Below, one piece after another: positions 43,845 through 52,947 of a stretch of 64,000 nt of DNA. The stretch's first letter is position 1; each line of letters begins with the position of its first letter. The stretch covers positions 310,001-374,000 of the forward strand of contig OX638319.1 of assembly GCA_951812655.1 (NCBI GenBank). The letters run 5' to 3'. The notes below the pieces were generated by a model. That model was given only the letters and a program-made list of their open reading frames with translations, did not search any database and was not told the origin of the DNA. The stretch comes from an uncultured Candidatus Nitrosopumilus sp. (GTDB lineage Archaea; Thermoproteota; Nitrososphaeria; Nitrososphaerales; Nitrosopumilaceae). The position numbers were made by a program, and so were the translations under genes.

Positions 43845-44530
43845 AAATTGAAGAAGAAATAAAAAACTGTGAAATTTATTTAAAACAGATTAAACAGTAC
43901 GATCCCGAACCGTTCTATGTGAATTATTTTTTTAACAAATATGTCGTTTCAATTAATAGGATCAAAAATCAAATTTTCGAAGAGGCGAATACTGAATTTG
44001 GATTATTTGTTTCAGAAAAAGTAACAGAACAAAAATTTTTTGAAAAAGCAAAATTGAAAGATGACAAAAATGCGATAAAATTCTCCGAATGGTTTATTCA
44101 AAAATATTTGGATAAACATAAAAATCAATATCCAAACATAATGAGAAAAATATGTTTATTTGAAGATAAATTCAAGAGATTGCCCGAAGTCAAAATTATG
44201 ATAAGAGCATCAAACAGATACAAAGATGATGTAAAACAGCAAATCAAAATTGACTTGAAACATATGAAATTTCGATCTAGAGAAGATTTGAGCATCGAGA
44301 TAAAAAAACAATCTTCAGTGTTTTTAGAGATTATAAACCAGAAAAGAAATAAAAATAATGAGCCTAAAATACGAAGAGAGCAGATAATTGCATCAGCTTG
44401 CATTGACATTGAAGAATTTAAAAATTGTGAAATCGCATACACGTCTGAAGTATACATGGAAATAATCAAACAGTTAGTTTTTGAGTCAAGGATGAAAATT
44501 AAAGAGTTAACCAGATTTCATGGTATTTAG
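43841..44530 (+). CDS. Hypothetical protein, charged and helical
   Basis: 229 aa from GTG 43841. Lys/Glu-rich, mainly helical (FYVNYFFNKYVVSINRIKNQ, FSEWFIQKYLDKHKNQYP). No catalytic motif or family recognised. Coupled to the gene upstream and convergent with 44533-45198. Confidence 0.55.
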   Translation: MKIEEEIKNCEIYLKQIKQYDPEPFYVNYFFNKYVVSINRIKNQIFEEANTEFGLFVSEKVTEQKFFEKAKLKDDKNAIKFSEWFIQKYLDKHKNQYPNIMRKICLFEDKFKRLPEVKIMIRASNRYKDDVKQQIKIDLKHMKFRSREDLSIEIKKQSSVFLEIINQKRNKNNEPKIRREQIIASACIDIEEFKNCEIAYTSEVYMEIIKQLVFESRMKIKELTRFHGI

Positions 44531-44532
44531 GT

Positions 44533-45198
44533 TCAACCAGAAAAGCCAAAAATGAGATGTTCGTTCTTGATTTTGATTATTGGGAAATAAGAAAAACCAT
44601 GATCAAAATGATTCGAAAATTCAGGATCTTGTCCGTGATTTCCACGATATTTAAGAAAATGTTTTGTGGGTTCAGAATCCAATTCCACGTAATTGAAATT
44701 ATAATACACTTCATCCATTTCTAAAGATGTTAAAAATCCCAATATCCAAGAATCTTTTCGAGGAAAGGCAAACAGTGTAAGATTTTGCTCATCAGGAAAT
44801 TCAGGATCATACGTTAGACGTGCCAAACTCCCAAGATCTTGTACTTCTATTGGATTGAATTGATCGATGAGTTTTTTTGATTTCACCGGCAACGAGGAAA
44901 TTTTAGATTCCATATGAATAACAGGGGCATAATGAGAAATATCTTTTGTAGATTCTACGATTTCACAAACCTCTTTTCCATTAGCAATCTGATATGAAAC
45001 GTATCTGCCAGATTTTGGAACAGGAACATAAAAAATCAATAAGGTGTTGGACAGTGTTTGACTACTAGAAATTATTCTCGAACCTTCTAATTCGTGTGTG
45101 TAAACTCGTTTAGGATATTCTTGAAATGCACAAACATATCGTGCCAGATCGTCAAAGCCAGCTAATTCTATATAACATTCATTTTGAGAGACAGACAC
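44533..45198 (-). CDS. Hypothetical protein
   Basis: 221 aa soluble protein, beta-rich (LLIFYVPVPKSGRYVSYQIA, LTLFAFPRKDSWILGFLTSL, FSYFPIIKIKNEHLIFGF). No signal peptide, no recognised domain. Confidence 0.5.
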   Translation of the reverse strand: MSVSQNECYIELAGFDDLARYVCAFQEYPKRVYTHELEGSRIISSSQTLSNTLLIFYVPVPKSGRYVSYQIANGKEVCEIVESTKDISHYAPVIHMESKISSLPVKSKKLIDQFNPIEVQDLGSLARLTYDPEFPDEQNLTLFAFPRKDSWILGFLTSLEMDEVYYNFNYVELDSEPTKHFLKYRGNHGQDPEFSNHFDHGFSYFPIIKIKNEHLIFGFSG

Positions 45199-45409
45199 AG
45201 AGAATTCTCAGCCAATCACACGTTTAATCTTTCCAAATCAAATTATTTTTTTACTTGACATTTCTCACATCAAAAAATTCAGAATTAAACAAAAATAAGA
45301 AATTTTTTAAAAAAAATCAAGTCCACGATACTTAATTGAAAGAGCAAAATCACAGAAGGACATCAAATAAAATAAAAAAGGAGAACGACCAGATTCCAAA
45401 ATTATTGTT

Positions 45410-45823
45410 TTATTGAGATTTTGGCCACATTGAAGTCCAAGTTTCAGCAAATTTTTTCATCATTTCGCCATAAGCGTTCATTTGTTCCAATCCTGATGAA
45501 CTGAGTGTTTTTTGCCAATTTTCAGCGAATTTTTTGAAAGCAGATGCATTATTTTCATTGAGAGCTTTTTGCCAATTTTCTCCAAACTCTTTGAAAGAAT
45601 TCATTCCTACTTCATTGAGAGCTTTTTGCCAATTTTCTCCAAACAGTTTCATGGTATCAGCACTGGATTCAACAGTAGCTTTATCCCATACATCATTGAA
45701 TTTTGATTGCATCTCATTACTTGCACTTTGAATTTGTTCAAAAAGGGTTTTCCAATTTTCAAGAGATTTAGTGTATTCACCCCATAATGAATCCCATTCA
45801 TTATTTTTTACTTGTTCAGACAT
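45410..45823 (-). CDS. Phasin-like protein with tandem ENWQKAL repeats
   Basis: 137 aa, all-helical. A ~22-residue unit repeats: LFGENWQKALNEVGMNSFKE, FGENWQKALNENNASAFKKF, AENWQKTLSSSG. Trp-rich amphipathic helices recall phasin/PhaE proteins of polyhydroxyalkanoate granules and the product of 41360-41875. No PHA synthase is in this window, so the link is tentative. Confidence 0.6.
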   Translation of the reverse strand: MSEQVKNNEWDSLWGEYTKSLENWKTLFEQIQSASNEMQSKFNDVWDKATVESSADTMKLFGENWQKALNEVGMNSFKEFGENWQKALNENNASAFKKFAENWQKTLSSSGLEQMNAYGEMMKKFAETWTSMWPKSQ

Positions 45824-45873
45824 ACGTAGAATACGGTAATCATGATTCTTAAATGAATCTATGCTGAGAAAAA

Positions 45874-46362
45874 TTAGTTTTTTCTATTTTTGATTCTTTT
45901 TTCCATTCTAATTTTGCCTTCTTCAAACTTTGTTCGATCATCGTCGGTTTTAAGTGAAAGTTGAGGAGCATGCATAGGTTTACCGCTTTTATCAAGAGAC
46001 ACAAAGGTAACAAAAGCAGTCCCGGTAACAGTTTTTATTCCAGTCACAATATCTTCAGCCTCCGCCTTAACTTCTATCTCCATGGATGATTTATGAACAT
46101 AGTTGATTCTTGCGTTTAATGTCAGAACATTTCCAACAAAAACAGGTTTCAGAAAATTTACACTGTCCATAGACACAGTGACCGCATTTGATTGAGAATG
46201 ACGTTGAGCAACAATTCCGGCAACCATATCAATGTGTTTTAAAATTTCACCACCAAAAACATTTCCAGCGGGATTTGCATCAGAAGGGAACATCCTAACG
46301 ATTACTTCCGCATGTGATTCAGATGGACTTTTTTCACGAATTTGGTTATTTTCTGAAGACAT
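45874..46362 (-). CDS. Hot-dog acyl-CoA thioesterase (YciA/ACOT type)
   Basis: 162 aa from ATG 46362 (MSSENNQIREKSP). MFPSDANPAGNVFGGEILKH and DMVAGIVAQRHSQSNAVTVS are the hot-dog active-site helix region; NARINYVHKSSMEIEVKAEA follows. Hydrolyses acyl-CoAs; substrate unknown. An ATG at 46392 would sit too close to the TTAAATTAAATT promoter element (about 46395-46406), so the later start is preferred. Confidence 0.85.
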   Translation of the reverse strand: MSSENNQIREKSPSESHAEVIVRMFPSDANPAGNVFGGEILKHIDMVAGIVAQRHSQSNAVTVSMDSVNFLKPVFVGNVLTLNARINYVHKSSMEIEVKAEAEDIVTGIKTVTGTAFVTFVSLDKSGKPMHAPQLSLKTDDDRTKFEEGKIRMEKRIKNRKN

Positions 46363-46419
46363 TTTCAATCTTAAAACAAGCAAGTATTCCATCCAATTTA
46401 ATTTAACCAGATGATTTTG

Positions 46420-47751
46420 CTATTTGAAATATTTTGCCAGTTTAATTTTATCAATTTTGGGAATTTTGGCCATTTCAAATCCTTCAGGGCGTTTGAAAAG
46501 GGATCTGGTTGCATCAATACCCATTTTTGCAGTCTGCAATTTACGTTGATCACTAGAGGGATCAAGACTAGAACCACGTACATTTTTAACGATTACTAAA
46601 TCTTTGTCGGCTTGAAATCTAGTGGCCATAGCATATTCCACAGATTCTGCACTATTGGGGTTAACGTCCTCGTCAACTACTATTACTTGTTTAAGTGAGC
46701 GATGAGACGCAAATGTTTTCTTAATAATTTTTTTTGGATCCGAATTACTTTTCTTTTTAATCTGTACAACTGCGTGCAGCCAATTACATCCACCATTACT
46801 CATGGATACCTGTTTAACTTGAGAGAAGGATTGCTTCAATTCTCCATTTAGCTTAGACTCAATTGGCATTCCCATCAATAGACGATGTTCCGAATAACCT
46901 GCCAGAACATCATGGAATATGGGATTGCTTCTAAAATACATGTTTTCAAGTTGAAACACTGGCTGAGATCTTTTATGATCATATGTTTGAAGCATTTCAA
47001 CCATCCATTCAGGATGAGTTTTGTCACGTAGAATTTTTCCTTCCAATACAATTTCAGAGCCAGACGGCACACATAATCCGGAAAACGCCAGTTTTGCCAA
47101 AGTCAATTTTCCGTCCAAGAGCGAGTTAGCTATATCTATTTCATCTTTTCCCCAGTCAGCTTGATATGCACCTGCAATAGAAATCGCAGGATGTACACCT
47201 ATAGTTATCGCAATCTTAAGATCTTCATCATGTTCTTTTGCATCAATAAAACACCTATGCAGATGACGTCCTTCAACCATCCTTATAGAAAAATGAGATT
47301 TGTCAATGGGCATGAGTCGATGAAATGAAGAATTTTGTTTTCCGGTTTCAGGATTTTTAGCATACACGATGGAGGATGTGATAAACGGTCCAGATTCCTT
47401 TTCAAAATGAGACACAATTGGCATTGAAAGCAGATTTTTTGATTTATTTTCCATGAATTTTCCCAAAGAAACAGTTTTTGGTTTTTTAGCCTTTTTGATA
47501 GCTGAAACCACTTTTTCATGAATGTTGAATTCTGTACCACCCACAGCAATGGCAAAACGTTTTCTAGTACCTACCAAATTTGAAACTAACCGAAAATTAC
47601 TTTCTCTAATATTCTCAAACAATACAGCATTTGAACCATCAACTTTTGCAGTAATTCCAGCAATTTCAAATTTGGTTGAAACGGGTTTTGTTACGGTATG
47701 AAGTTCTTTAGATTTTTTAACTTTTGAAACGTAATTTCTAAGATCACTCAT
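46420..47751 (-). CDS. UbiD-family decarboxylase, candidate anhydromevalonate phosphate decarboxylase
   Basis: 443 aa. UbiD family blocks: TSSIVYAKNPETGKQNSSFHR, MRVVEGRHLHR-like SIRMVEGRHLHRCF, VHPAISIAGAYQ, GEIVLEG-like SGSEIVLEGKIL, FHDVLAGYSEHRLLMG, and the Glu/Asp-rich VIVVDEDVNPNSAESVEYAM. These enzymes use prenylated FMN. In archaea lacking the classical mevalonate kinase route a UbiD homologue decarboxylates anhydromevalonate phosphate, so that role is likely here beside hmgA elsewhere in the window. Start ATG 47751 (MSDLRNYVSKV) overlaps the upstream gene by 8 nt. Confidence 0.82.
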   Translation of the reverse strand: MSDLRNYVSKVKKSKELHTVTKPVSTKFEIAGITAKVDGSNAVLFENIRESNFRLVSNLVGTRKRFAIAVGGTEFNIHEKVVSAIKKAKKPKTVSLGKFMENKSKNLLSMPIVSHFEKESGPFITSSIVYAKNPETGKQNSSFHRLMPIDKSHFSIRMVEGRHLHRCFIDAKEHDEDLKIAITIGVHPAISIAGAYQADWGKDEIDIANSLLDGKLTLAKLAFSGLCVPSGSEIVLEGKILRDKTHPEWMVEMLQTYDHKRSQPVFQLENMYFRSNPIFHDVLAGYSEHRLLMGMPIESKLNGELKQSFSQVKQVSMSNGGCNWLHAVVQIKKKSNSDPKKIIKKTFASHRSLKQVIVVDEDVNPNSAESVEYAMATRFQADKDLVIVKNVRGSSLDPSSDQRKLQTAKMGIDATRSLFKRPEGFEMAKIPKIDKIKLAKYFK

Positions 47752-48085
47752 TATCAATCATATCCATGATTTCAGACATTAAGGATTTTGCGGTATCGGG
47801 TTCTAATTGTTTTTGAAGAAATGTGGAAACCAGGGCAATTCCTCTCATTCTAGTACTAATTCGTTCAGCAACAAGTTTTAGAAAGAGAGATTCAGATTTT
47901 GAGGGAATGATAGTTGTTGTTACAGGTACAGGGCCGGTAGCCAATGAGACCACCATAGCACCAAGTTTATTGGAACTTTCAGTTACAGAAACAAAGTAGC
48001 CATTTTCAAATTTTTGTATGTTTAAAACAAATGTTCGACTCTCCAAAGTTAGAACCTTATGTAAAAACCCATTTGAGGAGGTCAA
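47744..48085 (-). CDS. Small hypothetical, possibly proteasome-assembly-chaperone-like
   Basis: 113 aa alpha/beta protein: strand-rich first half (FVLNIQKFENGYFVSVTESS, KLGAMVVSLATGPVPVTTTI) and helical second half (SESLFLKLVAERISTRM). The layout is reminiscent of PAC4-type proteasome assembly chaperones, but similarity is too weak to name it. Overlaps ubiD-like gene by 8 nt. Confidence 0.5.
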   Translation of the reverse strand: MTSSNGFLHKVLTLESRTFVLNIQKFENGYFVSVTESSNKLGAMVVSLATGPVPVTTTIIPSKSESLFLKLVAERISTRMRGIALVSTFLQKQLEPDTAKSLMSEIMDMIDNE

Positions 48086-48104
48086 CGGGTTAGATGAGAA
48101 ATTT

Positions 48105-48554
48105 CTATGCTTTTATTGCTATTGATTCATCAGATTGAGAGGATATACGATTAGGGTTTTTTTTGCAATTCTTCGCATGTTTATCTGGATAAACAAATGA
48201 TTTTCCACAGTATTGACAAGGAGTCTTTTCTTTGGTTGTTTTTGATTTAGTTTTACCGGTTTTCGATTTGGTTTTACCGGTTTTCGATTTGGCTGTTACT
48301 TCTGGAACTCCCGACTCAATTTCAGTAGCTGCCTGAGCTTCAATAGAATCAGCCTCAACTCTAGCGCGCAATTTTGCCTTATATTTCAAATTACGCGGCT
48401 TGGTTCTTAATCTGTACCCACAGCAAGGACACCAAAGACCTTCCCATTTGATAAAGATCTCACAAATCTGACATCTACGTTGACCTGAAGCATATCTTCC
48501 AGTGCCAACAGGCTTCTGAGCCTTATATCTAACACAGATTCCTTTACACGTCAT
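48105..48554 (-). CDS. Zinc-ribbon protein of thaumarchaeal type
   Basis: 149 aa from ATG 48554 (MTCKGICVRYKAQKPVGTGR). N-terminal cysteines CKGIC, CQICEIF and WCPCCGYRLR form a zinc ribbon; a Lys/Ser/Thr repeat linker (KSKTGKTKSKTGKTKSKT) leads to a C2HC finger CQYCGKSFVYPDKHAKNC. I recall several such proteins in marine thaumarchaea, function unknown; nucleic-acid binding is plausible. An ATG at 48578 is excluded because it lies only a few nt from the TATA box at 48582-48588. Confidence 0.7.
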   Translation of the reverse strand: MTCKGICVRYKAQKPVGTGRYASGQRRCQICEIFIKWEGLWCPCCGYRLRTKPRNLKYKAKLRARVEADSIEAQAATEIESGVPEVTAKSKTGKTKSKTGKTKSKTTKEKTPCQYCGKSFVYPDKHAKNCKKNPNRISSQSDESIAIKA

Positions 48555-48581
48555 CTTAGTACATCCTATAGAATTCATAGC

Positions 48582-48588
48582 TATATAA
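48582..48588 (-). promoter_or_regulatory. TATA box of the zinc-ribbon gene
   Basis: CTTATATAG on the coding strand, centred about 31 nt from the ATG at 48554. It decides between two candidate starts. Confidence 0.6.
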
Positions 48589-48857
48589 GCATGGATCGAT
48601 AAAATATTGAAAAAATTTGATAAAAATTTGGAAATTTTTCAAAAAAATTATATAACAAATTTGATTTTTATAAAAAATATTAGATTAATACACACAAACT
48701 GTAACAAGTCCTTCAGAAACTATTCAGTGGAAAAAATGATTTCTAAAAAATTATTTTTGTGTTTTTTAATTTTGCAGTGAAATCAAAATATTGAAAAAAC
48801 TCAATTTTAGATAATTAGTACATCATTAAATAAAACAAGACATCTAAAAGTCTAGAA

Positions 48858-49184
48858 TTATGCCTTCAAAACTGTAGCCACTACGTGCTTGACTGCCTCA
48901 TCAAAATTCGCATCAATACTAGACTGAATTTCAGATAACTTTGCATCCCCTGCCTGAGAGATTTTTGCAGATTCGGCAGTTGCCTTTTCTTTTGATGCAT
49001 TGATTATTGATTCAGCCTCTTTTGTAGCCATTTCCCGAGTTTTTTCTAATAAGCTATCAATCTCAGTTTGTGCTTTTACAAAAAGTTGTTTTTTCATATC
49101 ACCCACCTTACTGTTTAAAGAATCTAGATCATCTTCTAACAGATTCAAGGATTTGATGATTCCAGTAACTTTTGATTCAGCCAT
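48858..49184 (-). CDS. A-type ATP synthase peripheral stalk-like subunit (H/G type)
   Basis: 108 aa from ATG 49184 (MAESKVTGIIKSL). Long Ala/Glu/Lys-rich coiled coil (LLEKTREMATKEAESIIN, ASKEKATAESAKISQAGD) with a C-terminal amphipathic end AVKHVVATVLKA, like subunit H/AhaH or V-ATPase G. Peripheral stalk of the membrane ATP synthase. Coiled coils are hard to assign by eye, and no other atp gene is in the window. Confidence 0.7.
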   Translation of the reverse strand: MAESKVTGIIKSLNLLEDDLDSLNSKVGDMKKQLFVKAQTEIDSLLEKTREMATKEAESIINASKEKATAESAKISQAGDAKLSEIQSSIDANFDEAVKHVVATVLKA

Positions 49185-49277
49185 GCTACTCATTATATCT
49201 CCAATCTAATAATTCCATTACTTAAATCATTCATTTTCAATCCAATTTCAGGCATGCCAAATTTGAAAAATTAGTAG

Positions 49278-49619
49278 TTAACCAGTAGTTAGTAGTAAAA
49301 TAGCTCTAGCTAGATCGCCCTCAGCCTCTTCTAAAGCATTTTTAGCCTTTTCCTCATCAACTCCAGCTTGCTGACTAACCAATTGAATGTCTTCATCAGA
49401 GAAAATAGGAACCTCTAGTTCTTGTTCCTCATAACTATCTGCAGTTACCGTAAAAATGGAATTATCCTTTGCTTTCATTTCAGTAACGGAGGGCTTTGAA
49501 ATAATAATTTCTTTTTTGTCAGTCTTGATTATTACCTCTTGGACATTGGAGAGTTCATTCATATCTAAACCCATTTTATCCATCATCCTTCGCATTTCGC
49601 GATTTCCTCCCCGCATCAT
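49278..49619 (-). CDS. nac: Nascent polypeptide-associated complex protein
   Basis: 113 aa. N-terminal GGNREMRRMMDKMGLDMNEL, a NAC beta domain (VQEVIIKTDKKEIIISKPSV) and a C-terminal UBA domain (DIQLVSQQAGVDEEKAKNAL). Binds nascent chains at the ribosome as a homodimer. ATG overlaps the PUA gene's stop by 4 nt. Confidence 0.94.
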   Translation of the reverse strand: MMRGGNREMRRMMDKMGLDMNELSNVQEVIIKTDKKEIIISKPSVTEMKAKDNSIFTVTADSYEEQELEVPIFSDEDIQLVSQQAGVDEEKAKNALEEAEGDLARAILLLTTG

Positions 49620-50182
49620 GGTTGTACTTCCTCTTTTCGACTTTTTAAACTATCTCTGACCTTCACGGCCACGCCTCTATCAAAATCAGAAATCATCTCT
49701 GAGGATAAAACAGCCTTTCCAACAGCAATTACCTGGTCTTTGAATAACACAGGGGTATCAGCAGAAATGTCAACTCTTTTTCCACACCAAATAACATGTT
49801 TGCAAAAAACAGATCTGCCTACTTCTACAAAAGGAGCTGCATCTTCGTTTATCTCAAGACAGTTTTCCCGAAACTTTTTGTTTTTTAATAATATTTGAGC
49901 AAAATAAGGACTGATAGCTAAACCGCCATCTATTCTAAGAGTACACAACATCTTTCCTTTATGTGAGACTGTTCTTATCCTTCCAGTTTTACGTGAAAAT
50001 ATAATTTCGATGTTTTTTGGTAAATAACGCGATACACCGTTTCCAAACAATGCATCAATTGAATGCTTAAGTTTTGATACAGGGTCCACATACGTAGTAC
50101 AATCTTTTCTAAATATTAGTTCAATGCTATTACATAAATCAAAGATTGAACTATATAGAATAGTTTTTTTCTCTTTAGTCAT
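49616..50182 (-). CDS. PUA-domain RNA-binding protein
   Basis: 188 aa. C-terminal PUA domain at about 105-180: EINEDAAPFVEVGRSVFCKH, DTPVLFKDQVIAVGKAVLSS. The N-terminal ~100 residues contain RIRTVSHKGKMLCTLRIDGG, as in archaeal PUA proteins related to tRNA-guanine transglycosylase and pre-PUA modules. Its ATG (50182-50180) shares the CATG tetranucleotide with the divergent PhoU-like gene's ATG; a later start (for example the GTG near residue 31) is possible. Confidence 0.75.
   Translation of the reverse strand: MTKEKKTILYSSIFDLCNSIELIFRKDCTTYVDPVSKLKHSIDALFGNGVSRYLPKNIEIIFSRKTGRIRTVSHKGKMLCTLRIDGGLAISPYFAQILLKNKKFRENCLEINEDAAPFVEVGRSVFCKHVIWCGKRVDISADTPVLFKDQVIAVGKAVLSSEMISDFDRGVAVKVRDSLKSRKEEVQP
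50151..50158 (+). promoter_or_regulatory. TATA box of the PhoU-like gene
   Basis: CTATATAG centred about 27 nt before the ATG at 50181, consistent with leaderless transcription; it lies inside the N-terminal coding region of the opposite PUA gene. Confidence 0.6.
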
Positions 50183-51221
50183 GGAAGAAACCAGGAAAAT
50201 TCAATTTACTGGAAAATCATCATACATAGTTTCACTGCCAAAACAATGGATAGTTGAATTAGGCCTAAAGCAAGGAGATCAACTACGGATGATTCGTAAA
50301 GGATCATCGACGCTGGAACTTTATCCGCCAAAATTTGTGTCAAGAACACAAAAAGAAGAAGATGCTGTGATAGAGATTACTTATTCTGAGGAATCGTCAG
50401 CCATTGTTCGAAAATTAATTTCATTGTATTTTTTAGGATTTAAGACGATAATTGTCAAGCCTAAAAATGACAGATTAAGCGCCCTTCAAAGAAACTCGGT
50501 GAAAGGAGCAGTAAAACGAATGCTAATGGGTTCAGAGATCACCTCAGATTCTAGTAAAGGGATTACAATTCAGGTTCTTGTCAACTTACTAGAACTGTCA
50601 ATTGATGGGGCGTTCAAACGAATGATTCACTTGGCAAAATCAATGTCTAGTGATGCGATTTTGGCAGTAAAAGAAAATAATTTGGAATTAGCACAAGAAG
50701 TAATCAATACAGATGATGAGGTAGACAGATTTGGATTTTACATTATTCGTCAGTTAAAAATTGCAATTCAAAGTGAACACATGCTAAAAGAAATGGGTTT
50801 TAGAAATGCCAGAAACTGTTTAGGATATAGGTTGGTTGTAAAAAATATTGAAAGAACTGGAGATCATGCCGCGTTCATTGCAAAAGATCTTTTAGAGTTT
50901 AAAAAATCAGTTAAAAAGGATATTTTGCAAAAACTGCAGGATATGAACGAGTTTTGTTTGTCGGCATTAGATGATTCATGTCTAGCATTATTCAAAGAGG
51001 ATTACAATCAAGCAGAAAAAACTATAGAGAAGATAGAAGACATAACCAAATTTGAAAAAAAAGTCATGGATGCCTCAAAATCATTAAAAGATGATGAGGA
51101 AGTTTACAGAGTTAGAAGGATGACAGAAAACATTAGAAGGGTTTCTGAATATGCCAGTGATATTGCCGAAATAGTTTTGAATATGAATATAGAAAAAACA
51201 CTAAAAAAAGCCTCGGATTGA
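50181..51221 (+). CDS. PhoU-like regulator with N-terminal AbrB/SpoVT domain
   Basis: 346 aa from ATG 50181 (MEETRKIQFTGKSSYIVSLP). Residues 1-45 are a swapped-hairpin AbrB-like domain (KQWIVELGLKQGDQLRMIRK), followed by two PhoU-type three-helix bundles (VINTDDEVDRFGFYIIRQ; ERTGDHAAFIAKDL; EYASDIAEIVLNMN). Archaeal members are linked to phosphate transport control and possibly DNA binding. A start at 50124 would ignore the TATA box at 50151-50158. Confidence 0.85.
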   Translation: MEETRKIQFTGKSSYIVSLPKQWIVELGLKQGDQLRMIRKGSSTLELYPPKFVSRTQKEEDAVIEITYSEESSAIVRKLISLYFLGFKTIIVKPKNDRLSALQRNSVKGAVKRMLMGSEITSDSSKGITIQVLVNLLELSIDGAFKRMIHLAKSMSSDAILAVKENNLELAQEVINTDDEVDRFGFYIIRQLKIAIQSEHMLKEMGFRNARNCLGYRLVVKNIERTGDHAAFIAKDLLEFKKSVKKDILQKLQDMNEFCLSALDDSCLALFKEDYNQAEKTIEKIEDITKFEKKVMDASKSLKDDEEVYRVRRMTENIRRVSEYASDIAEIVLNMNIEKTLKKASD

Positions 51222-51276
51222 TTTCCAAAAATGTCCAATATAATTATCCTAGATTCAACATACGAATTGAATTAAG

Positions 51277-52398
51277 ATGAATTCTGCTATTTTAATTACA
51301 TATGATCAGGAAGATTCCATTAATGAGGCTAAAGGGTTGTGTAATGCTGCAGGATATGAAGTTGTTCACTTAATCAAACAAAATTTCCTTCAAAAACCAA
51401 AGTACGGGATTAGCGGAGGGGTCGTAGAGCAATTAGAGGAAATATCAGAAAAGGTCAAACCTGATGTAATTATATTTGACGAGATATTGAAACCGAGTCA
51501 GAACTATAATCTTGCCACAGTGTTACATAGAGAGATACTGGACAGAGAGGCATTAATTCTTGAGATTTTTGAAAGCAGAGCATCTAGTGCTGAATCAAAA
51601 TTGCAGGTAAAATTGGCACAACTAAGATACGAGATGGTAAGAGCCAAGGAGAAAGTCAGGCTTGCAAACATGGGAGAACAGCCAGGATTTATGGGAATAG
51701 GCAAATTTGAAGTTGACGTATATTATAACGACATAAAACATAGAATGCAAACAGTTAGATCAAAACTTGAAAAAGCTGGCAAGCAAAGAGAGCTCCACAG
51801 ACAAGGTAGAAAGAGAATGGGTTTTAGAACAATTTCACTTGCAGGATATACATCGGCAGGTAAAACAACGTTGTTTAACAAAGCTACGGGTGAAATAAGA
51901 GATCAGAGTAAAGAACTGTTTACAACATTAACCACCACCACACGAAGGTTGGTAATTTCCCAAGAGCCGTTTTTGATTGCAGATACTGTTGGCTTCATTA
52001 GCAAATTGCCCGCATACATGATTGACGCATTCAGATCAACATTAGAAGAATTGACATATACTGATCTCATAATTTTGGTTATCGATGTTAATGATTCAGT
52101 TTTAGAATTAAAGAAGAAATTTTCGAGCTGCATGAAAACTCTAAATGAATTAGGAGTAAAGCAAAGTAAAATTGTATACGCTCTAAATAAATCAGATTTA
52201 GTGAGAGATAAAGATATTGAACAAAAAATCAGTTCCCTTAATCTTAGTGAAAATGGGAAATTGATTCTAATTTCTGCAAAAACGGGGAAAAATATATCAC
52301 AATTAAAAAAATTAATCAAAGAAACAATAGAAAATCAGAACTATCATCAACCAAAAAATAACGAATGGAGAGAGGCAGAGAAACAATTTGGAAATTGA
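51277..52398 (+). CDS. hflX: HflX-family GTPase
   Basis: 373 aa. N-terminal HflX domain ([27 protein letters not shown]-like [11 protein letters not shown]), coiled-coil linker, then the G domain: G1 [17 protein letters not shown]3 [11 protein letters not shown]4 ALNKSDL. Ribosome-associated GTPase that acts on the large subunit. The end overlaps trm56 by 11 nt. Confidence 0.92.
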   Translation: MNSAILITYDQEDSINEAKGLCNAAGYEVVHLIKQNFLQKPKYGISGGVVEQLEEISEKVKPDVIIFDEILKPSQNYNLATVLHREILDREALILEIFESRASSAESKLQVKLAQLRYEMVRAKEKVRLANMGEQPGFMGIGKFEVDVYYNDIKHRMQTVRSKLEKAGKQRELHRQGRKRMGFRTISLAGYTSAGKTTLFNKATGEIRDQSKELFTTLTTTTRRLVISQEPFLIADTVGFISKLPAYMIDAFRSTLEELTYTDLIILVIDVNDSVLELKKKFSSCMKTLNELGVKQSKIVYALNKSDLVRDKDIEQKISSLNLSENGKLILISAKTGKNISQLKKLIKETIENQNYHQPKNNEWREAEKQFGN

Positions 52399-52921
52399 AG
52401 TAGTTAGAATCGGACAACGCCTAGTCAGAGATGACAGAGTAACAACTCATGTGGCATTGGTTTCCAGGGGATTTGGGGCAGAGAGAATCTTTATGACAGA
52501 AGTAAATCCAGAAATCAAAGACACTATTGAAAAGATCAATAATACATGGGGAGGCGACTTCAAAATAGAGTTTATCGAGAAATGGAAAACTATTGTAAAA
52601 AAGAAAAAAGATGAAGGATTCAAAATAATTCATCTTTCAATGTATGGTGAAAGTATAGATGACGTACAGATTAATCTCAGAAACGAGGAAAAAATAGTAA
52701 TCGTTGTAGGAGCAGAGAAAGTTCCGAGAGAAATTTATGAGTTGGCAGACTACAATGTAGCAGTTGGGAGTCAACCCCATTCTGAAATTAGTGCATTAGC
52801 AATAGTTTTAGATCGAATACAGAAAGGCGAACAATTCAAAAAAGAATTTTCACATGCTAAAAGAAAGATCATACCCACAAAAAATGGCAAAAATGTACAA
52901 GTTAAGGAAACAAGGGATTAA
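52388..52921 (+). CDS. trm56: tRNA (cytidine-56-2'-O)-methyltransferase
   Basis: 177 aa SPOUT enzyme from TTG 52388. [20 protein letters not shown] and [11 protein letters not shown] are family signatures, then [20 protein letters not shown] with the SAM knot and [14 protein letters not shown]. Methylates C56 in the T-loop of tRNAs, an archaea-specific modification. Confidence 0.92.
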   Translation: MEIEVVRIGQRLVRDDRVTTHVALVSRGFGAERIFMTEVNPEIKDTIEKINNTWGGDFKIEFIEKWKTIVKKKKDEGFKIIHLSMYGESIDDVQINLRNEEKIVIVVGAEKVPREIYELADYNVAVGSQPHSEISALAIVLDRIQKGEQFKKEFSHAKRKIIPTKNGKNVQVKETRD

Positions 52922-52947
52922 TAATAGAAAATTAGTACTCATTTAAG

